From Citrobacter enshiensis (lineage in GTDB: Bacteria > Pseudomonadota > Gammaproteobacteria > Enterobacterales > Enterobacteriaceae): DNA of 64,000 bases. Positions 13,221-23,796 of the stretch are shown here, one piece after another (position 1 is the stretch's first letter; each line of letters opens with the position of its first letter). Location: assembly GCF_029338175.1 (NCBI RefSeq), contig NZ_CP119862.1:4310839-4374838 (forward strand). Direction: 5' to 3'. The position numbers and the translations under genes are program-made. The notes beneath the pieces were generated by a model. That model was not told the DNA's origin. It saw nothing but the letters and a program-made list of their open reading frames with translations, and searched no databases.

Positions 13221-14186
13221 ATGATTAGCGGTGTGTTGTATGCCTTGCTGGCGGGGCTGATGTGGGGACTGATTTTTGTTGGGCCGTTGATCGTGCCGGA
13301 ATACCCGGCGGTATTGCAGGCGATGGGGCGTTACCTGGCACTGGGGTTGATCGCGTTACCCATCGCCTGGCTTGGTCGCGTGCGACTTCGCCAACTGACG
13401 CGTAAAGACTGGCTGACCGCGCTGGCGCTGACGATGATGGGCAATCTGATTTATTACTTCTGCCTGGCGAGCGCGATTCAGCGTACCGGCGCCCCCGTGT
13501 CAACGATGATCATCGGAACGCTACCGGTGGTGATCCCGGTATTTGCCAACCTGCTTTATAGCCAGCGCGACGGCAAATTATCCTGGCTACGCTTAACGCC
13601 CGCACTGGTGCTGATCGGCATTGGACTGCTCTGCGTGAATGTTGCGGAGCTGGATCAGGGAATGCCCGATTTTAACGGCTGGCGTTATGGTTCAGGTATC
13701 GCACTGGCGCTGATTTCTGTGGTGTGCTGGGCATGGTATGCACTGCGTAACGCCCGCTGGTTGCGCGAGAATCCGGATAAACACCCGATGATGTGGGCAA
13801 CGGCGCAGGCGCTGGTCACTCTACCGATTTCTTTGCTTGGGTATATCGCTGCCTGCCTCTGGCTGAAGGGGCAAACACCCCTGTTTGATCTGCCCTTTGG
13901 GCCACGCCCGGCGGTGTTTCTCTGCCTGATGGTGGCCATTGCGATCCTCTGTTCATGGGTAGGCGCGTTATGCTGGAACGTGGCCAGCCAGCGTTTGCCA
14001 ACGGTTATCCTCGGCCCCTTGATTGTCTTCGAGACGTTAGCAGGTCTGCTTTACACCTTTATTCTGCGTGAAGAAATGCCCCCACTGCTGACGTTGAGCG
14101 GGATTGCATTGCTGGTGATGGGAGTGGTGATTGCGGTGCGAGCGAAACCGGAGAAGCCAAGCGTCGTCGCAGTTTCAGAGTCGTGA
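13221..14186 (+). CDS. ytfF: YtfF, DMT-superfamily inner-membrane permease
   Basis: A 321-aa protein with ten hydrophobic segments in two EamA-like halves, same length and sequence pattern as E. coli YtfF (MISGVLYALLAGLMWGLIFV at the start). The drug/metabolite transporter superfamily exports small metabolites; the YtfF substrate is unknown. I chose the ATG at 13221, which matches E. coli, over the in-frame GTG at 13209. It is preceded by the AraC-type regulator. The stop is followed by a REP-like hairpin shared with the convergent chemoreceptor gene. Confidence 0.92.
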   Translation: MISGVLYALLAGLMWGLIFVGPLIVPEYPAVLQAMGRYLALGLIALPIAWLGRVRLRQLTRKDWLTALALTMMGNLIYYFCLASAIQRTGAPVSTMIIGTLPVVIPVFANLLYSQRDGKLSWLRLTPALVLIGIGLLCVNVAELDQGMPDFNGWRYGSGIALALISVVCWAWYALRNARWLRENPDKHPMMWATAQALVTLPISLLGYIAACLWLKGQTPLFDLPFGPRPAVFLCLMVAIAILCSWVGALCWNVASQRLPTVILGPLIVFETLAGLLYTFILREEMPPLLTLSGIALLVMGVVIAVRAKPEKPSVVAVSES

Positions 14187-14206
14187 TGTTGCAGGAGGTG
14201 CGGCGT

Positions 14207-14245
14207 TTATGCGGCCTACGACATCATCGCGCGTAGGCCGCATAA
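14207..14245. repeat. REP-like hairpin between convergent ytfF and chemoreceptor gene
   Basis: Perfect 14-bp arms TTATGCGGCCTACG and CGTAGGCCGCATAA separated by 11 bases. The TGCGGCCTACG core is typical of enteric REP variants. It may serve as a bidirectional 3' end stabiliser; there is no T-tract. Confidence 0.75.
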
Positions 14246-14250
14246 GATGT

Positions 14251-15822
14251 TTACGCCGCCGTCCGGCGCGAGACGTTAAACACCGCCACCGTCTGGTTCA
14301 GACGCGCAGCCTGCTCTTCCAACGCCGCGGCAGCGGAGGCCGATTCTTCCACCAGCGAGGCGTTCTGCTGCGTCACGCGATCCATTTCTGCAACCGCCTG
14401 ACCGACTTGATCGATGCCCCGGCTTTGCTCATCGGAAGCAGAAGCGATTTCGCCCATGATGTCGGTAACACGGGTGACCGCACTCACAATCTCCGCCATG
14501 GTTTCACCGGCTTCATTCACCAGCGCCGCGCCTGTGCTTACCCGATTGCCCGAGTCATCAATTAACGCCTTAATCTCTTTTGCCGCCTGCGCGCTACGCT
14601 GCGCCAGGGTACGCACTTCGCCTGCAACCACGGCAAACCCACGCCCCTGCTCTCCCGCCCGCGCCGCTTCCACCGCCGCATTCAACGCCAGAATATTGGT
14701 CTGGAATGCAATGCCGTCAATCACGCTGGTGATCTGGGCAATTTTGCTGGAACTGGTGGCAATTTCGTCCATGGTACGCACCACCCCATCCACCACCTTA
14801 CCGCCTTTCTGCGCCGTCTCAGAGGCATTTCGCGCCAGATTGGTCGCCTGACGCGCATTGTCCGCATTTTGCTTCACGGTCGCCGTAAGCTGCTCCATAC
14901 TAGCAGCCGTTTCTTCCAGTGATGCCGCCTGTTGTTCTGTCCGTGAAGAGAGATCGTTGCTGCCCGCTGAAATTTCCCCTGCGCCGGTGTAGATGGTATC
15001 GGCCCCGTCACGTACTACACTGACCGTGTTCGCCAGCGCCTGCTGCATCTCGTGAAGATTGCGCGCCAGCAGCGCCATTTCATTGCTACCGTCCGTGTGA
15101 ATGCTGTGCGTCAAATCACCCGCCGCAATATGGCGAATATGCGCCATCACATCGTGCAGCGGTTTCAGCAACACGCGCTGCATGGCAATCCAGCTGATGA
15201 CGATCACCGCCACGACCGCCAACATAATGAGGGTCAGGATCCACATGATACGCTGATAGTCATTTTCGTTATCCCGCATCCCCGCATTCGCCAGTTCTGC
15301 CTGCGCGGTACGCCACTCATGGTAAACTGCCTGCATAGCCGTCTGTTTTTGCTCGGCATTCTGCCTGAACATCTCTTCCAGCTTGCCTTCAGCCAGCAGT
15401 ACGTTCATTTTCGCCAGGGTTGCCGAGTAGAGGCCATATTGCTCTTCCAGTTTGTCAGCCAGTTGTTCATCCAGACCCGGCGTTTCCGGCAATGCGTAGT
15501 AATTGTCGTAATGGCGCTTTGCGTCTGCCAGCATGCGGTTCGCGGCGTTCACCAGTTCATTCAACTGCCCGCCATTAATCTGGTTTGCCATGTTACCTTG
15601 CAGTCGCAGCATACCCCGGTTGAGCGTCACGCGCGCCTGGTTCAGGCTGATCCACGCATCGGTAAATTCAGCCACGTTCTGACTGGAAAGTTGTGACACG
15701 GTGAAGTTTTGTTTGTCGTGGTTGAGCGCGCCGATAAAAACGCCTGCGGAAATGATCTGCATCGCGCCCAGGGTGAGTAGCACGATAATCAGTAAGGTGA
15801 TGACTTTGATCCGTTTGAACAT
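14251..15822 (-). CDS. Methyl-accepting chemotaxis protein, Tsr-like, without C-terminal NWETF
   Basis: About 523 aa. TM1 is near residues 7-30 and TM2 near 190-212. They enclose a periplasmic four-helix Tar/Tsr-type sensor that keeps the TLNR motif region and nearby arginines used for amino-acid ligands. A HAMP domain (about 215-265) and a full signalling hairpin follow, with methylation helices ([20 protein letters not shown]) and the tip [28 protein letters not shown]. The protein stops shortly after the second methylation helix and lacks the NWETF tether for CheR/CheB. I chose the ATG at 15822, preceded by AAAAGG, over the one at 15843. There is no receptor gene here in E. coli. The ligand is unknown. 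Confidence 0.9.
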   Translation of the reverse strand: MFKRIKVITLLIIVLLTLGAMQIISAGVFIGALNHDKQNFTVSQLSSQNVAEFTDAWISLNQARVTLNRGMLRLQGNMANQINGGQLNELVNAANRMLADAKRHYDNYYALPETPGLDEQLADKLEEQYGLYSATLAKMNVLLAEGKLEEMFRQNAEQKQTAMQAVYHEWRTAQAELANAGMRDNENDYQRIMWILTLIMLAVVAVIVISWIAMQRVLLKPLHDVMAHIRHIAAGDLTHSIHTDGSNEMALLARNLHEMQQALANTVSVVRDGADTIYTGAGEISAGSNDLSSRTEQQAASLEETAASMEQLTATVKQNADNARQATNLARNASETAQKGGKVVDGVVRTMDEIATSSSKIAQITSVIDGIAFQTNILALNAAVEAARAGEQGRGFAVVAGEVRTLAQRSAQAAKEIKALIDDSGNRVSTGAALVNEAGETMAEIVSAVTRVTDIMGEIASASDEQSRGIDQVGQAVAEMDRVTQQNASLVEESASAAAALEEQAARLNQTVAVFNVSRRTAA

Positions 15823-16018
15823 CTGTTGCCTTTTCTTATGCAAGTATTGCCTGAGGTCTAACTATCGGCAGTGCCGCCAGCTTATTTAATCCAGCCCCAG
15901 GCAACTCATGCGGATTTTCAGTTCTTTTTAATAAGATTCAGCACCTTAAGAGAATAAGAAAATTTCGTGACAATCATCACATTTCGTTCTGACTCGAAAG
16001 AGGTATAGCTTCGACTTA

Positions 16019-16041
16019 AAGATGCATTTAAAATACACCTT
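16019..16041. promoter_or_regulatory. NsrR operator upstream of ytfE
   Basis: Inverted repeat AAGATGCATTT-A-AAATACACCTT, the 11-1-11 layout of the enteric NsrR site (AAGRTGYATTT arms). It lies 26-49 bp upstream of the ytfE start, in the promoter, as in E. coli where NsrR represses ytfE until nitric oxide destroys its Fe-S cluster. nsrR itself is encoded at 36275-36700. Confidence 0.85.
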
Positions 16042-16067
16042 ATATTATTGAGAATGAGGTAACAGCT

Positions 16068-16730
16068 ATGTCTTATCGCGATCAACCTTTAGGTGAACTG
16101 GCGCTCTCGATCCCTCGCGCTTCAGCACTGTTTCGTAAGTACGATATGGATTACTGCTGCGGCGGTAAGCAGACGCTGGCGCGCGCCGCCGCGCGTAAAG
16201 AGCTGGATGTCGACGCTATCGAAGCGCAACTGGCAGCGCTTGCTGAACAGCCGATTGAGAAAGACTGGCGTACCGCAAAACTCACCGAAATCATCGACCA
16301 TATTATCGTGCGTTATCATGACCGCCACCGTGAGCAACTGCCGGAACTTATTCTGCAGGCGAGCAAAGTCGAACGCGTACACGCAGATAAACCCAGCGTT
16401 CCGAAAGGTCTGACGAAATATCTGACCATGCTGCATCAGGAACTTTCCAGCCACATGATGAAAGAAGAGCAGATCCTGTTCCCGATGATCAAACAGGGAA
16501 TGGGAAGTCAGGCGATGGGCCCGATAAGCGTCATGGAAAGCGAGCACGATGACGCCGGTGAACTGCTGGAAGTGATCAAGCACACCACCAACAACGTGAC
16601 GCCGCCGCCGGAAGCCTGCACGACATGGAAAGCGATGTACAACGGTATTAACGAACTGATTGACGATCTGATGGAACACATCAGTCTGGAAAACAACGTA
16701 CTGTTCCCGCGCGCGCTGGCCGGGGAATAG
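16068..16730 (+). CDS. ytfE: YtfE (RIC), di-iron protein for repair of iron-sulfur centres after nitrosative stress
   Basis: A 220-aa cytoplasmic protein identical in length to E. coli YtfE. The N-terminal ScdA domain carries the Cys-Cys pair at 30-31 (MDYCCGG). The hemerythrin-like domain carries all expected di-iron ligands: His84, His129, Glu133, His160, His204 and Glu208. The family protein restores damaged Fe-S clusters and may release NO. An NsrR operator overlaps the promoter. The gene is followed by strong terminators facing cycA. Confidence 0.97.
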   Translation: MSYRDQPLGELALSIPRASALFRKYDMDYCCGGKQTLARAAARKELDVDAIEAQLAALAEQPIEKDWRTAKLTEIIDHIIVRYHDRHREQLPELILQASKVERVHADKPSVPKGLTKYLTMLHQELSSHMMKEEQILFPMIKQGMGSQAMGPISVMESEHDDAGELLEVIKHTTNNVTPPPEACTTWKAMYNGINELIDDLMEHISLENNVLFPRALAGE

Positions 16731-16753
16731 AAAAAGGCGCCCGAGAGCGCCTT
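16731..16753 (-). terminator. Rho-independent terminator of cycA
   Basis: On the minus strand: GGCGC-TCTCGG-GCGCC followed by TTTTT, about 45 bp beyond the cycA stop, directly against the end of ytfE. Confidence 0.75.
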
Positions 16754-16770
16754 CCATGATGTCCAAACTC

Positions 16771-16798
16771 GGCCACAGATTCTGTGGCCTTTTTTATT
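16771..16798 (+). terminator. Rho-independent terminator of ytfE
   Basis: GGCCACAGA-TTC-TGTGGCC followed by TTTTTTATT on the plus strand. It overlaps the last bases of the convergent cycA stop. Confidence 0.82.
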
Positions 16799-18206
16799 AA
16801 CGCACGCCAGCCATACGTTTCTTGCCAATAAACAGCCAGCCGAGACCCAGCACGATGAACCACAGCGGCGTGACGATCAGCGCCTGACGGGTATCATCTT
16901 CCAGCGTCAGCAGTACCAGAACAAACACGAAGAACGCCATGCACACCCAGCACATCATCTTGCCCCACGGCATCTTGTAAATCGATTTCTCATGCAGATG
17001 CGGACGCTGTTTGCGGTACACCAGGTACGAGCACAGAATGATGGTCCAGACGAACATAAACAGAATCGCCGACACCGTGGTGATCATAGTGAATGCACCA
17101 ATCACGCTCGGGTTGACATACAGCATCACCACACCGCCCAGCAGGCAGATACAGGAGAAGGTCAGCCCTTTCGCCGGAACGGCACGTTTAGACAGCTTCG
17201 CAAACGCACTCGGTGCAACCCCTTCCTGCGCCAGGCCGAATAACATACGGCTGGTGGAGAACACGCCGCTGTTCGCGGAAGATGCGGCAGACGTCAGCAC
17301 CACAAAGTTGATCAGACTGGCGGCAGCAGGCAAACCGACCAGCACAAACAGTTCCACAAATGGGCTCTTGGTCGGTACGACCGAGCTCCACGGCGTTACG
17401 GACATAATCACGATCAGCGCGAAAACGTAGAACATGATGATACGGATTGGAATCGAGTTAATGGCGCGCGGCAGGGATTTCTCCGGGTCTTTGGTTTCCG
17501 CCGCAGTGGTACCCACCAGCTCAATGCCCACGAAGGCAAAGACGGCAATCTGGAAACCGGCAAAGAAACCGCTTATGCCTTTCGGGAACCAGCCGCCGTC
17601 ATTCCAAAGGTGGGTGAACGAGGCTTCAACGCCCGTCGGCGATTGAAAGTGCATCATAATCATCACCAGTCCGACCACAATCAGGCCGACGATGGCGACG
17701 ATTTTGATCATCGCAAACCAGAACTCCATCTCACCAAACATTTTCACGGTGGCGAGGTTGAGGCTCAGCAGCAGGACGATCACCGCCAGCGATGCCACCC
17801 AGTCAGATAGCCCAGGGAACCAGAATTGCGCATAAGCCGTAATGGCGACGACGTCGGCCATCCCGGTAACCACCCAGCAGAACCAGTAGGTCCAGCCGGT
17901 AAAGTACCCGGCCCACGGTCCGAGCAAATCGGAGGCAAAATCACTAAATGATTTGTACTCGAGATTCGAGAGCAGCAATTCTCCCATTGCGCGCATCACG
18001 AAAAACAGCATAAAACCGATGATCATATACACGAAAATGATCGACGGCCCAGCAAGGCTGATGGTTTTACCGGAGCCCATAAACAGGCCGGTACCAATAG
18101 CACCACCAATTGCAATAAGTTGAATATGACGATTTGTGAGATTGCGCCGTAGCGACTGTTCAGACGGAGCCTGTTCCTCGGCAACGACTTTTACCTGATC
18201 TACCAT
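16797..18206 (-). CDS. cycA: CycA, D-serine/D-alanine/glycine:proton symporter
   Basis: A 469-aa amino-acid permease of the APC superfamily (E. coli CycA 470), with about 12 transmembrane helices. The first begins at the signature IAIGGAIGTGLFMGSG near residue 32. It imports glycine, D-alanine, D-serine and D-cycloserine across the inner membrane. The ATG at 18206 is preceded by AGGAAGAAAAA. In E. coli cycA mRNA is repressed by the small RNA GcvB, with Hfq (also in this window); I did not verify pairing here. Convergent with ytfE. Confidence 0.96.
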   Translation of the reverse strand: MVDQVKVVAEEQAPSEQSLRRNLTNRHIQLIAIGGAIGTGLFMGSGKTISLAGPSIIFVYMIIGFMLFFVMRAMGELLLSNLEYKSFSDFASDLLGPWAGYFTGWTYWFCWVVTGMADVVAITAYAQFWFPGLSDWVASLAVIVLLLSLNLATVKMFGEMEFWFAMIKIVAIVGLIVVGLVMIMMHFQSPTGVEASFTHLWNDGGWFPKGISGFFAGFQIAVFAFVGIELVGTTAAETKDPEKSLPRAINSIPIRIIMFYVFALIVIMSVTPWSSVVPTKSPFVELFVLVGLPAAASLINFVVLTSAASSANSGVFSTSRMLFGLAQEGVAPSAFAKLSKRAVPAKGLTFSCICLLGGVVMLYVNPSVIGAFTMITTVSAILFMFVWTIILCSYLVYRKQRPHLHEKSIYKMPWGKMMCWVCMAFFVFVLVLLTLEDDTRQALIVTPLWFIVLGLGWLFIGKKRMAGVR

Positions 18207-18525
18207 GTTTTTTTCTTCCTGTACCTGTCTGTGTTGTTAGGCTCTACGGCCTTTAATGCGTCTGTCGTACATCTATGCTACGACGAACCCGTTATCGGGA
18301 CTCATCGATATTAGGTAAGAATCGGCGGGATGAATACTAAGATTTAAATATAATGTTAATTTTATGTTTAAAGTGAGTGTCATATCACTCTGACAACGAG
18401 AATCAGTTCACAAAAATACACGCGGCGGGCACATTTGCAAGATAAAATATCGACTTCTCGCTAACTATAGGTTTTTCACTCTTTATTCTGCCCCCCTCAA
18501 TAAAGAGGGGAACAGAAGTCACTGC
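18207..18525. other. Intergenic region between fklB and cycA
   Basis: 319 bp upstream of cycA and downstream of fklB, both on the minus strand. It should contain the cycA promoter and 5' leader. A short hairpin CCCCTC-AATAAA-GAGGGG at 18494-18511, close to the fklB stop, may end fklB transcription but lacks a T-tract. Nothing else is recognisable. Confidence 0.4.
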
Positions 18526-19146
18526 TTACAGAATTTCCAGCAGTTCAACATCGAAGACCAGCGTGCTGAACGGAGGGATGGACGCGCCTGCGCCACGCTC
18601 GCCGTACGCCAGTTCCTGAGGAATAGTCAGTTCCCATTTGGAGCCAACTGGCATCAACGTCAGCGCTTCGATCCAGCCTGGGATCACGCCATTTACCGGG
18701 AATTCAGCCGGTTCGCCACGCGCAACAGAACTGTCAAACACGGTACCGTCAATCAGTTTGCCGGTGTAATGTACGCGTACACGGTCGGTACGCGCCGGGA
18801 TAGCGCCTTCACCCTGGTTGATCACGCGGAATTGCAGACCGGACTCGGTACTGTTCACGCCGTCTTTCTCACGGTTTTCTTCCAGGTATTTCACACCATC
18901 AGCGGCCATGGCCTGGAAACGTTCGCGACGTACCGCATCAGCACGTTCGTGGATCTCACGCAGCGCGCGGTGAACCACATCAACAGGCACTGCCGGGTGT
19001 TTGCCTTCCAGCGCGTCAGCAATACCTGCAACCAGCGCTTCAGGCAACAGCCCTTCCAGACCAGATTCGCTCAGTTGCTGGCCTACCTGCAAACCAATGC
19101 CGTAGCTTGCTTGCGCTTCGATAGTGTCAAAAGTCGGGGTTGCCAT
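18526..19146 (-). CDS. fklB: FklB, FKBP-type peptidyl-prolyl cis-trans isomerase (FKBP22)
   Basis: A 206-aa protein, as in E. coli. The N-terminal half is the helical FKBP dimerisation domain ([13 protein letters not shown]). The C-terminal half is the FKBP fold with [16 protein letters not shown] and [10 protein letters not shown]. It catalyses proline isomerisation and has no signal peptide, so it is cytoplasmic. I chose the ATG at 19146 because it matches the E. coli start; an ATG directly before it and longer upstream starts are possible but less likely. Confidence 0.95.
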   Translation of the reverse strand: MATPTFDTIEAQASYGIGLQVGQQLSESGLEGLLPEALVAGIADALEGKHPAVPVDVVHRALREIHERADAVRRERFQAMAADGVKYLEENREKDGVNSTESGLQFRVINQGEGAIPARTDRVRVHYTGKLIDGTVFDSSVARGEPAEFPVNGVIPGWIEALTLMPVGSKWELTIPQELAYGERGAGASIPPFSTLVFDVELLEIL

Positions 19147-19365
19147 CATATTTCCTTTCATCGGATATAAAGAAGCGGGAAGCATATCAGCCACGCTGCA
19201 TCGGGTAAAACTTTGTCTCGGGAAGAGATGACAAATCGCAGGGAAACATAAACAATAGGTGTATCCCGCGCTGAGGTCACGAAAGCGGGCATTATGACGA
19301 ACATCATAGCGTTAGCCATCTATACTCTATGATCGAGGAACGATACGCGGAGCAGGAGGAAAGCC

Positions 19366-20019
19366 ATGCCCGGGCGCTTTGAACTAAAACCAACCCTGGC
19401 GAAAATCTGGCATGCACCGGACAATTTTCGCATCATGGATCCACTGCCACCCATGCACCGTCGTGGCATTATCGCCGCGGCCATTGTGCTGGTGATTGGC
19501 TTCCTGCTTCCTTCCAATGACACCCGCGAGGCGCCAGTCGTCACGCGAAACGCCCAGTTGGATCTCCAGTCGCAGTCGCAACCGCCCACGGAAGCTCAGC
19601 TTCAGGCGCAGCTGGTTGCCCCGCAAAATGATCCTGGGCAAGTCGCACCCGTCGCCCCTGAACCTATTCAGGACGAGCAGCCAGAGGAACAAACGCCGCC
19701 GCAGACACAAGCACCGACGCAATCCCAACCCTTCCAGCAGGATAGTGGGATTGACCAACAGTGGCGTTCCTATCGCGTGGATTCGGGTAAAACCCTGGCA
19801 CAAGTGTTTCGCGACCATGGACTGCCGCCAACGGATGTGTACGCCATGGCGCAGGCAGAGGGCGCAGGTAAACCGCTCAGCAACCTTAAAGATGGTCAGA
19901 TGGTACAGATCCGCCAGAACGCTAACGGCGTGGTCACAGGCTTAACCATTGATACCGGCAATAACCAGCAGGTCCTGTTTACCCGTCAGCCAAATGGGAG
20001 TTTTATTCGCGTGCGGTAA
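19366..20019 (+). CDS. ytfB: YtfB, OapA-family cell-envelope/division protein
   Basis: 217 aa. It has a cytoplasmic N-terminus, one transmembrane segment (GIIAAAIVLVIGFLL, about 34-49), a Gln/Pro-rich linker (about 55-125) and a C-terminal OapA domain (about 130-217) with a LysM-like glycan-binding character. E. coli YtfB localises to the division site. The ATG at 19366 has AGGAGGAAAG upstream. Divergent from fklB. Confidence 0.9.
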   Translation: MPGRFELKPTLAKIWHAPDNFRIMDPLPPMHRRGIIAAAIVLVIGFLLPSNDTREAPVVTRNAQLDLQSQSQPPTEAQLQAQLVAPQNDPGQVAPVAPEPIQDEQPEEQTPPQTQAPTQSQPFQQDSGIDQQWRSYRVDSGKTLAQVFRDHGLPPTDVYAMAQAEGAGKPLSNLKDGQMVQIRQNANGVVTGLTIDTGNNQQVLFTRQPNGSFIRVR

Positions 20020-20025
20020 CATAGT

Positions 20026-20053
20026 GCCCGGTGGCGCTAACGCTTACCGGGCC
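20026..20053. repeat. REP-like hairpin between ytfB and EamA transporter gene
   Basis: GCCCGGTGGCGCTAACGC-TTACCGGGCC, an imperfect palindrome of the short REP type, between two convergent genes. Confidence 0.7.
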
Positions 20054-20061
20054 AACGATGT

Positions 20062-20994
20062 TCAGACCTTGCGAATCTTATTCACCCACCAAATCCCCGA
20101 GCACACCAGCACCAGCGCCAGTGCGTATTTCCACTCCAGGATATTTTCGCCGAGGAAAATCGCCGACAAGACCGCGCCGGAGACGGGGATCAGAAAATTA
20201 AACGGTGCAATCATCCCCACGCGGTTGTATTTGAGCAAAATGCTCCACAGTGCAAACGCCACCGAGGAGAGCAACGTCAGATAGCCCAGGATCGCCACGG
20301 AAGAGAGTCCGTGTACGGTCAGTGAGCCACCGCAGGCATAACCACCAATGACCAGCGCCAGGCCGCCTATCCCTAACTGATAGCCAGTCATGACTGTCGG
20401 GTCTACCGTCTGAGAGATACGTTTACCGTAAAGCGTCGCGGCGGAAAGAATAAAGGCCGCCATCACCACCGAGCCATCCCCTAACAAACTAAAGTTAAAG
20501 TCCATCAGGCCGTTGTTGAAGTTGACCACCATCACGCCAGCAAAACCCAGGATGCAACCGAGCGTTTTGTTGTAGCTGAGTTTGTCATTCTGATAGATAA
20601 AGTGGGCCAGCAGCACGCTAAAAAAGGTGCCTGTCGCATTCATGATCGAGCCTTTTACCCCTGTCGTGAAGGCGAGGCCGATATAGAAAAAAATATATTG
20701 CAGCGACGTTTGCGTCAGCCCCAGCAGGGTTAACTGACCAAACTGTCGCGGGCTTAAGCGGGCGATGGGTTTTCGCTGCATCATCGCCAGCAACAGCAGT
20801 AACACGCCCGCAAATAAAAATCGGTATCCAGCAAAAACAATTTTTGAGGGGATATCATCCGTTGCGATCTGGAAGATCTCATACCCGCTCTTTATCGCCG
20901 GGTAAGCGCTTCCCCATAGCAAACAACAAAAGGCGGCACTCAGGTAAACAACATTTTTCCGGGCAAACAGAGGCTGTTGATGGGTAACGTCCAT
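20062..20994 (-). CDS. EamA/DMT-family transporter
   Basis: A 310-aa membrane protein with ten predicted transmembrane segments in two EamA repeats (CCLLWGSAYPAIKSGYEIF at the start, GAVLSAIFLGENILEWKYALA near the end). The DMT superfamily exports amino acids and other metabolites; the substrate is unknown. It occupies the position between rplI and ytfB where E. coli K-12 has yjfZ and ytfA, and is not the orthologue of YtfF, which is at 13221-14186. The ATG at 20994 is supported by the conserved start of the first helix. Confidence 0.88.
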   Translation of the reverse strand: MDVTHQQPLFARKNVVYLSAAFCCLLWGSAYPAIKSGYEIFQIATDDIPSKIVFAGYRFLFAGVLLLLLAMMQRKPIARLSPRQFGQLTLLGLTQTSLQYIFFYIGLAFTTGVKGSIMNATGTFFSVLLAHFIYQNDKLSYNKTLGCILGFAGVMVVNFNNGLMDFNFSLLGDGSVVMAAFILSAATLYGKRISQTVDPTVMTGYQLGIGGLALVIGGYACGGSLTVHGLSSVAILGYLTLLSSVAFALWSILLKYNRVGMIAPFNFLIPVSGAVLSAIFLGENILEWKYALALVLVCSGIWWVNKIRKV

Positions 20995-21083
20995 TCCAGT
21001 ATCACTTTGAAATTATGTTTTATTTTTTGATTATCCCGAAAAGGATAAAGAATAGCCAGAGAGAAACAGGGGGAGCAGAAAAG

Positions 21084-21109
21084 CAAAACGCCGGCACAAG
21101 GCCGGCGCT
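21084..21109 (-). terminator. Terminator of the rpsF-priB-rpsR-rplI operon
   Basis: On the minus strand: GCGCCGGC-CTTGT-GCCGGCG followed by TTTTGCTTTT, 23 bp beyond the rplI stop. Confidence 0.85.
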
Positions 21110-21132
21110 TCGTCGTGGTGATGAGTAATTAA

Positions 21133-21594
<462 letters not shown>

Positions 21595-21621
21595 TTAAAG
21601 TCGTTAATAGACAGCGGCCGA

Positions 21622-22168
<547 letters not shown>

Positions 22169-22174
22169 CAGAAA

Positions 22175-22588
<414 letters not shown>

Positions 22589-22610
22589 TTATTCAGCCTC
22601 CTGTCTGGGT

Positions 22611-22654
22611 CAGCCGAGGCCCATGGAGGCAAGGAACGTGTTAAAGGTCGGCTG
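22611..22654 (-). promoter_or_regulatory. Candidate S6:S18 ribosomal-protein leader stem-loop upstream of rpsF
   Basis: On the minus strand, CAGCCGA pairs with TCGGCTG across about 30 bases, and the structure is CC(C)-rich near its stem ends. It lies 41-84 bases upstream of the rpsF ATG, where the family of S6:S18-binding autoregulatory leaders occurs in proteobacteria. Not checked against a covariance model. Confidence 0.5.
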
Positions 22655-22725
22655 AAAAATGACGCGTCATAATACTGGCGGTAGCCGGTAAACTCAAGGT
22701 GATTGTACGATTATTTATCAAACCG

Positions 22726-23493
22726 TCATTGGTACATATCCAGCAGCATCTTGGCGCTGATGCAGATGGAGACAATCACAATCATCGGCCTGATGACTTT
22801 CTTACCGCGTGTCAGCACGACCGTTGCGCCCAGGCGAGCGCCGAGAGACTGCCCGACAAACATCACCAACCCAAGTGACCAAATCATTTTCCCTCCCGCG
22901 ATGAAGAACATAATGGAGGCAATGTTAGAAGCAAGATTGATGAAATTAGAGTGGATCTGCGCCTTATCAATGCTGTATCCCCACATCAGGATGTAGCACA
23001 GCGTATAAAACGAACCGGCCCCCGGCCCGAGAAAGCCATCATAAAATCCGACACCGACACCACAAACCAACGAAAAGAGAAACAGCGAGACCTTCTGCCG
23101 CTTTTTCGGCTCACTCAGGTTGGGGGCAAAAATGAAATAAATGGCAACGGCGATAATTAACACCGGCAACAGCTTTTTCAGTAACTCAGGCTCAATAAAT
23201 TGGATCAGCGTGGTCCCCACTGCTGAACCGGCAAAAGCGGATAGAAACACATATTTATGTTGTTGAACGTTAATATGACCCTGACGCAAAAAATAAATAC
23301 CAGAGGTCAGTGAACTGCCCAGTGCCTGAAGTTTATTCGTCGCTAATGCATTGGCAGGCGGCAAACCGGAAATCAGTAGCGCACCGATGGAGAGAAAACC
23401 ACCGCCGCCCGAAACCACATTGATAAAACCTGCTATTAGCGCAACCATAAACATGATCGTGAAATAGCTGAAATCCATGAATGAAGTATCCAT
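22726..23493 (-). CDS. TSUP-family (TauE/SafE, YfcA-like) inner-membrane transporter
   Basis: 255 aa with about eight hydrophobic segments. It carries two copies of the family pattern: AGFINVVSGGGGFLSIGALL near residue 20 and FYDGFLGPGAGSFYTL near 150. It resembles E. coli YfcA throughout (NALATNKLQA; GARLGATVVLTRGKKVIRPMI). TSUP proteins move sulfite, sulfoacetate or similar anions; the substrate is unknown. I chose the ATG at 23493 with AAGG 9 bases upstream over an earlier start at 23514. No such gene lies here in E. coli, where rpsF is next to yjfY. Confidence 0.88.
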   Translation of the reverse strand: MDTSFMDFSYFTIMFMVALIAGFINVVSGGGGFLSIGALLISGLPPANALATNKLQALGSSLTSGIYFLRQGHINVQQHKYVFLSAFAGSAVGTTLIQFIEPELLKKLLPVLIIAVAIYFIFAPNLSEPKKRQKVSLFLFSLVCGVGVGFYDGFLGPGAGSFYTLCYILMWGYSIDKAQIHSNFINLASNIASIMFFIAGGKMIWSLGLVMFVGQSLGARLGATVVLTRGKKVIRPMIVIVSICISAKMLLDMYQ

Positions 23494-23796
23494 TAGTTTT
23501 TGCCTTAATATCATAAAGTTATCTTTATGTTAGCGATCACTATAAGGGGCGGATTTCGGCATTAAAATTGATTATTGCGTAAGAGTTCATTCGCAAAAGA
23601 CAGGTATTTTTTTTAGCGCAACGGCATACGCAAGTGACTTATAAATGAAGATGAAGTGGGTAATGCGGTAATTTTTTGAACAACTGCATCAGAAATGGTC
23701 GCTATCCCCTTTTCATCTAGCGATTAGAATTAAATCAGAAGCAATCCATTCACAGGAGATATCGCCGACCAGACACAGCAGTCGAGGAGGTACAGT
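23494..23796. promoter_or_regulatory. Divergent region between TSUP transporter gene and yjfY
   Basis: 303 bp with AT-rich stretches and no ORF. It must contain promoters for both divergent genes. The yjfY ribosome site GAGGAGG is at about 23782-23790. No operator or repeat is recognised. Confidence 0.4.

Noticed and set aside
18494-18511. Rho-independent terminator after fklB
   Set aside because: The CCCCTC/GAGGGG hairpin lacks a T-tract on either strand, so it was not listed as a terminator.
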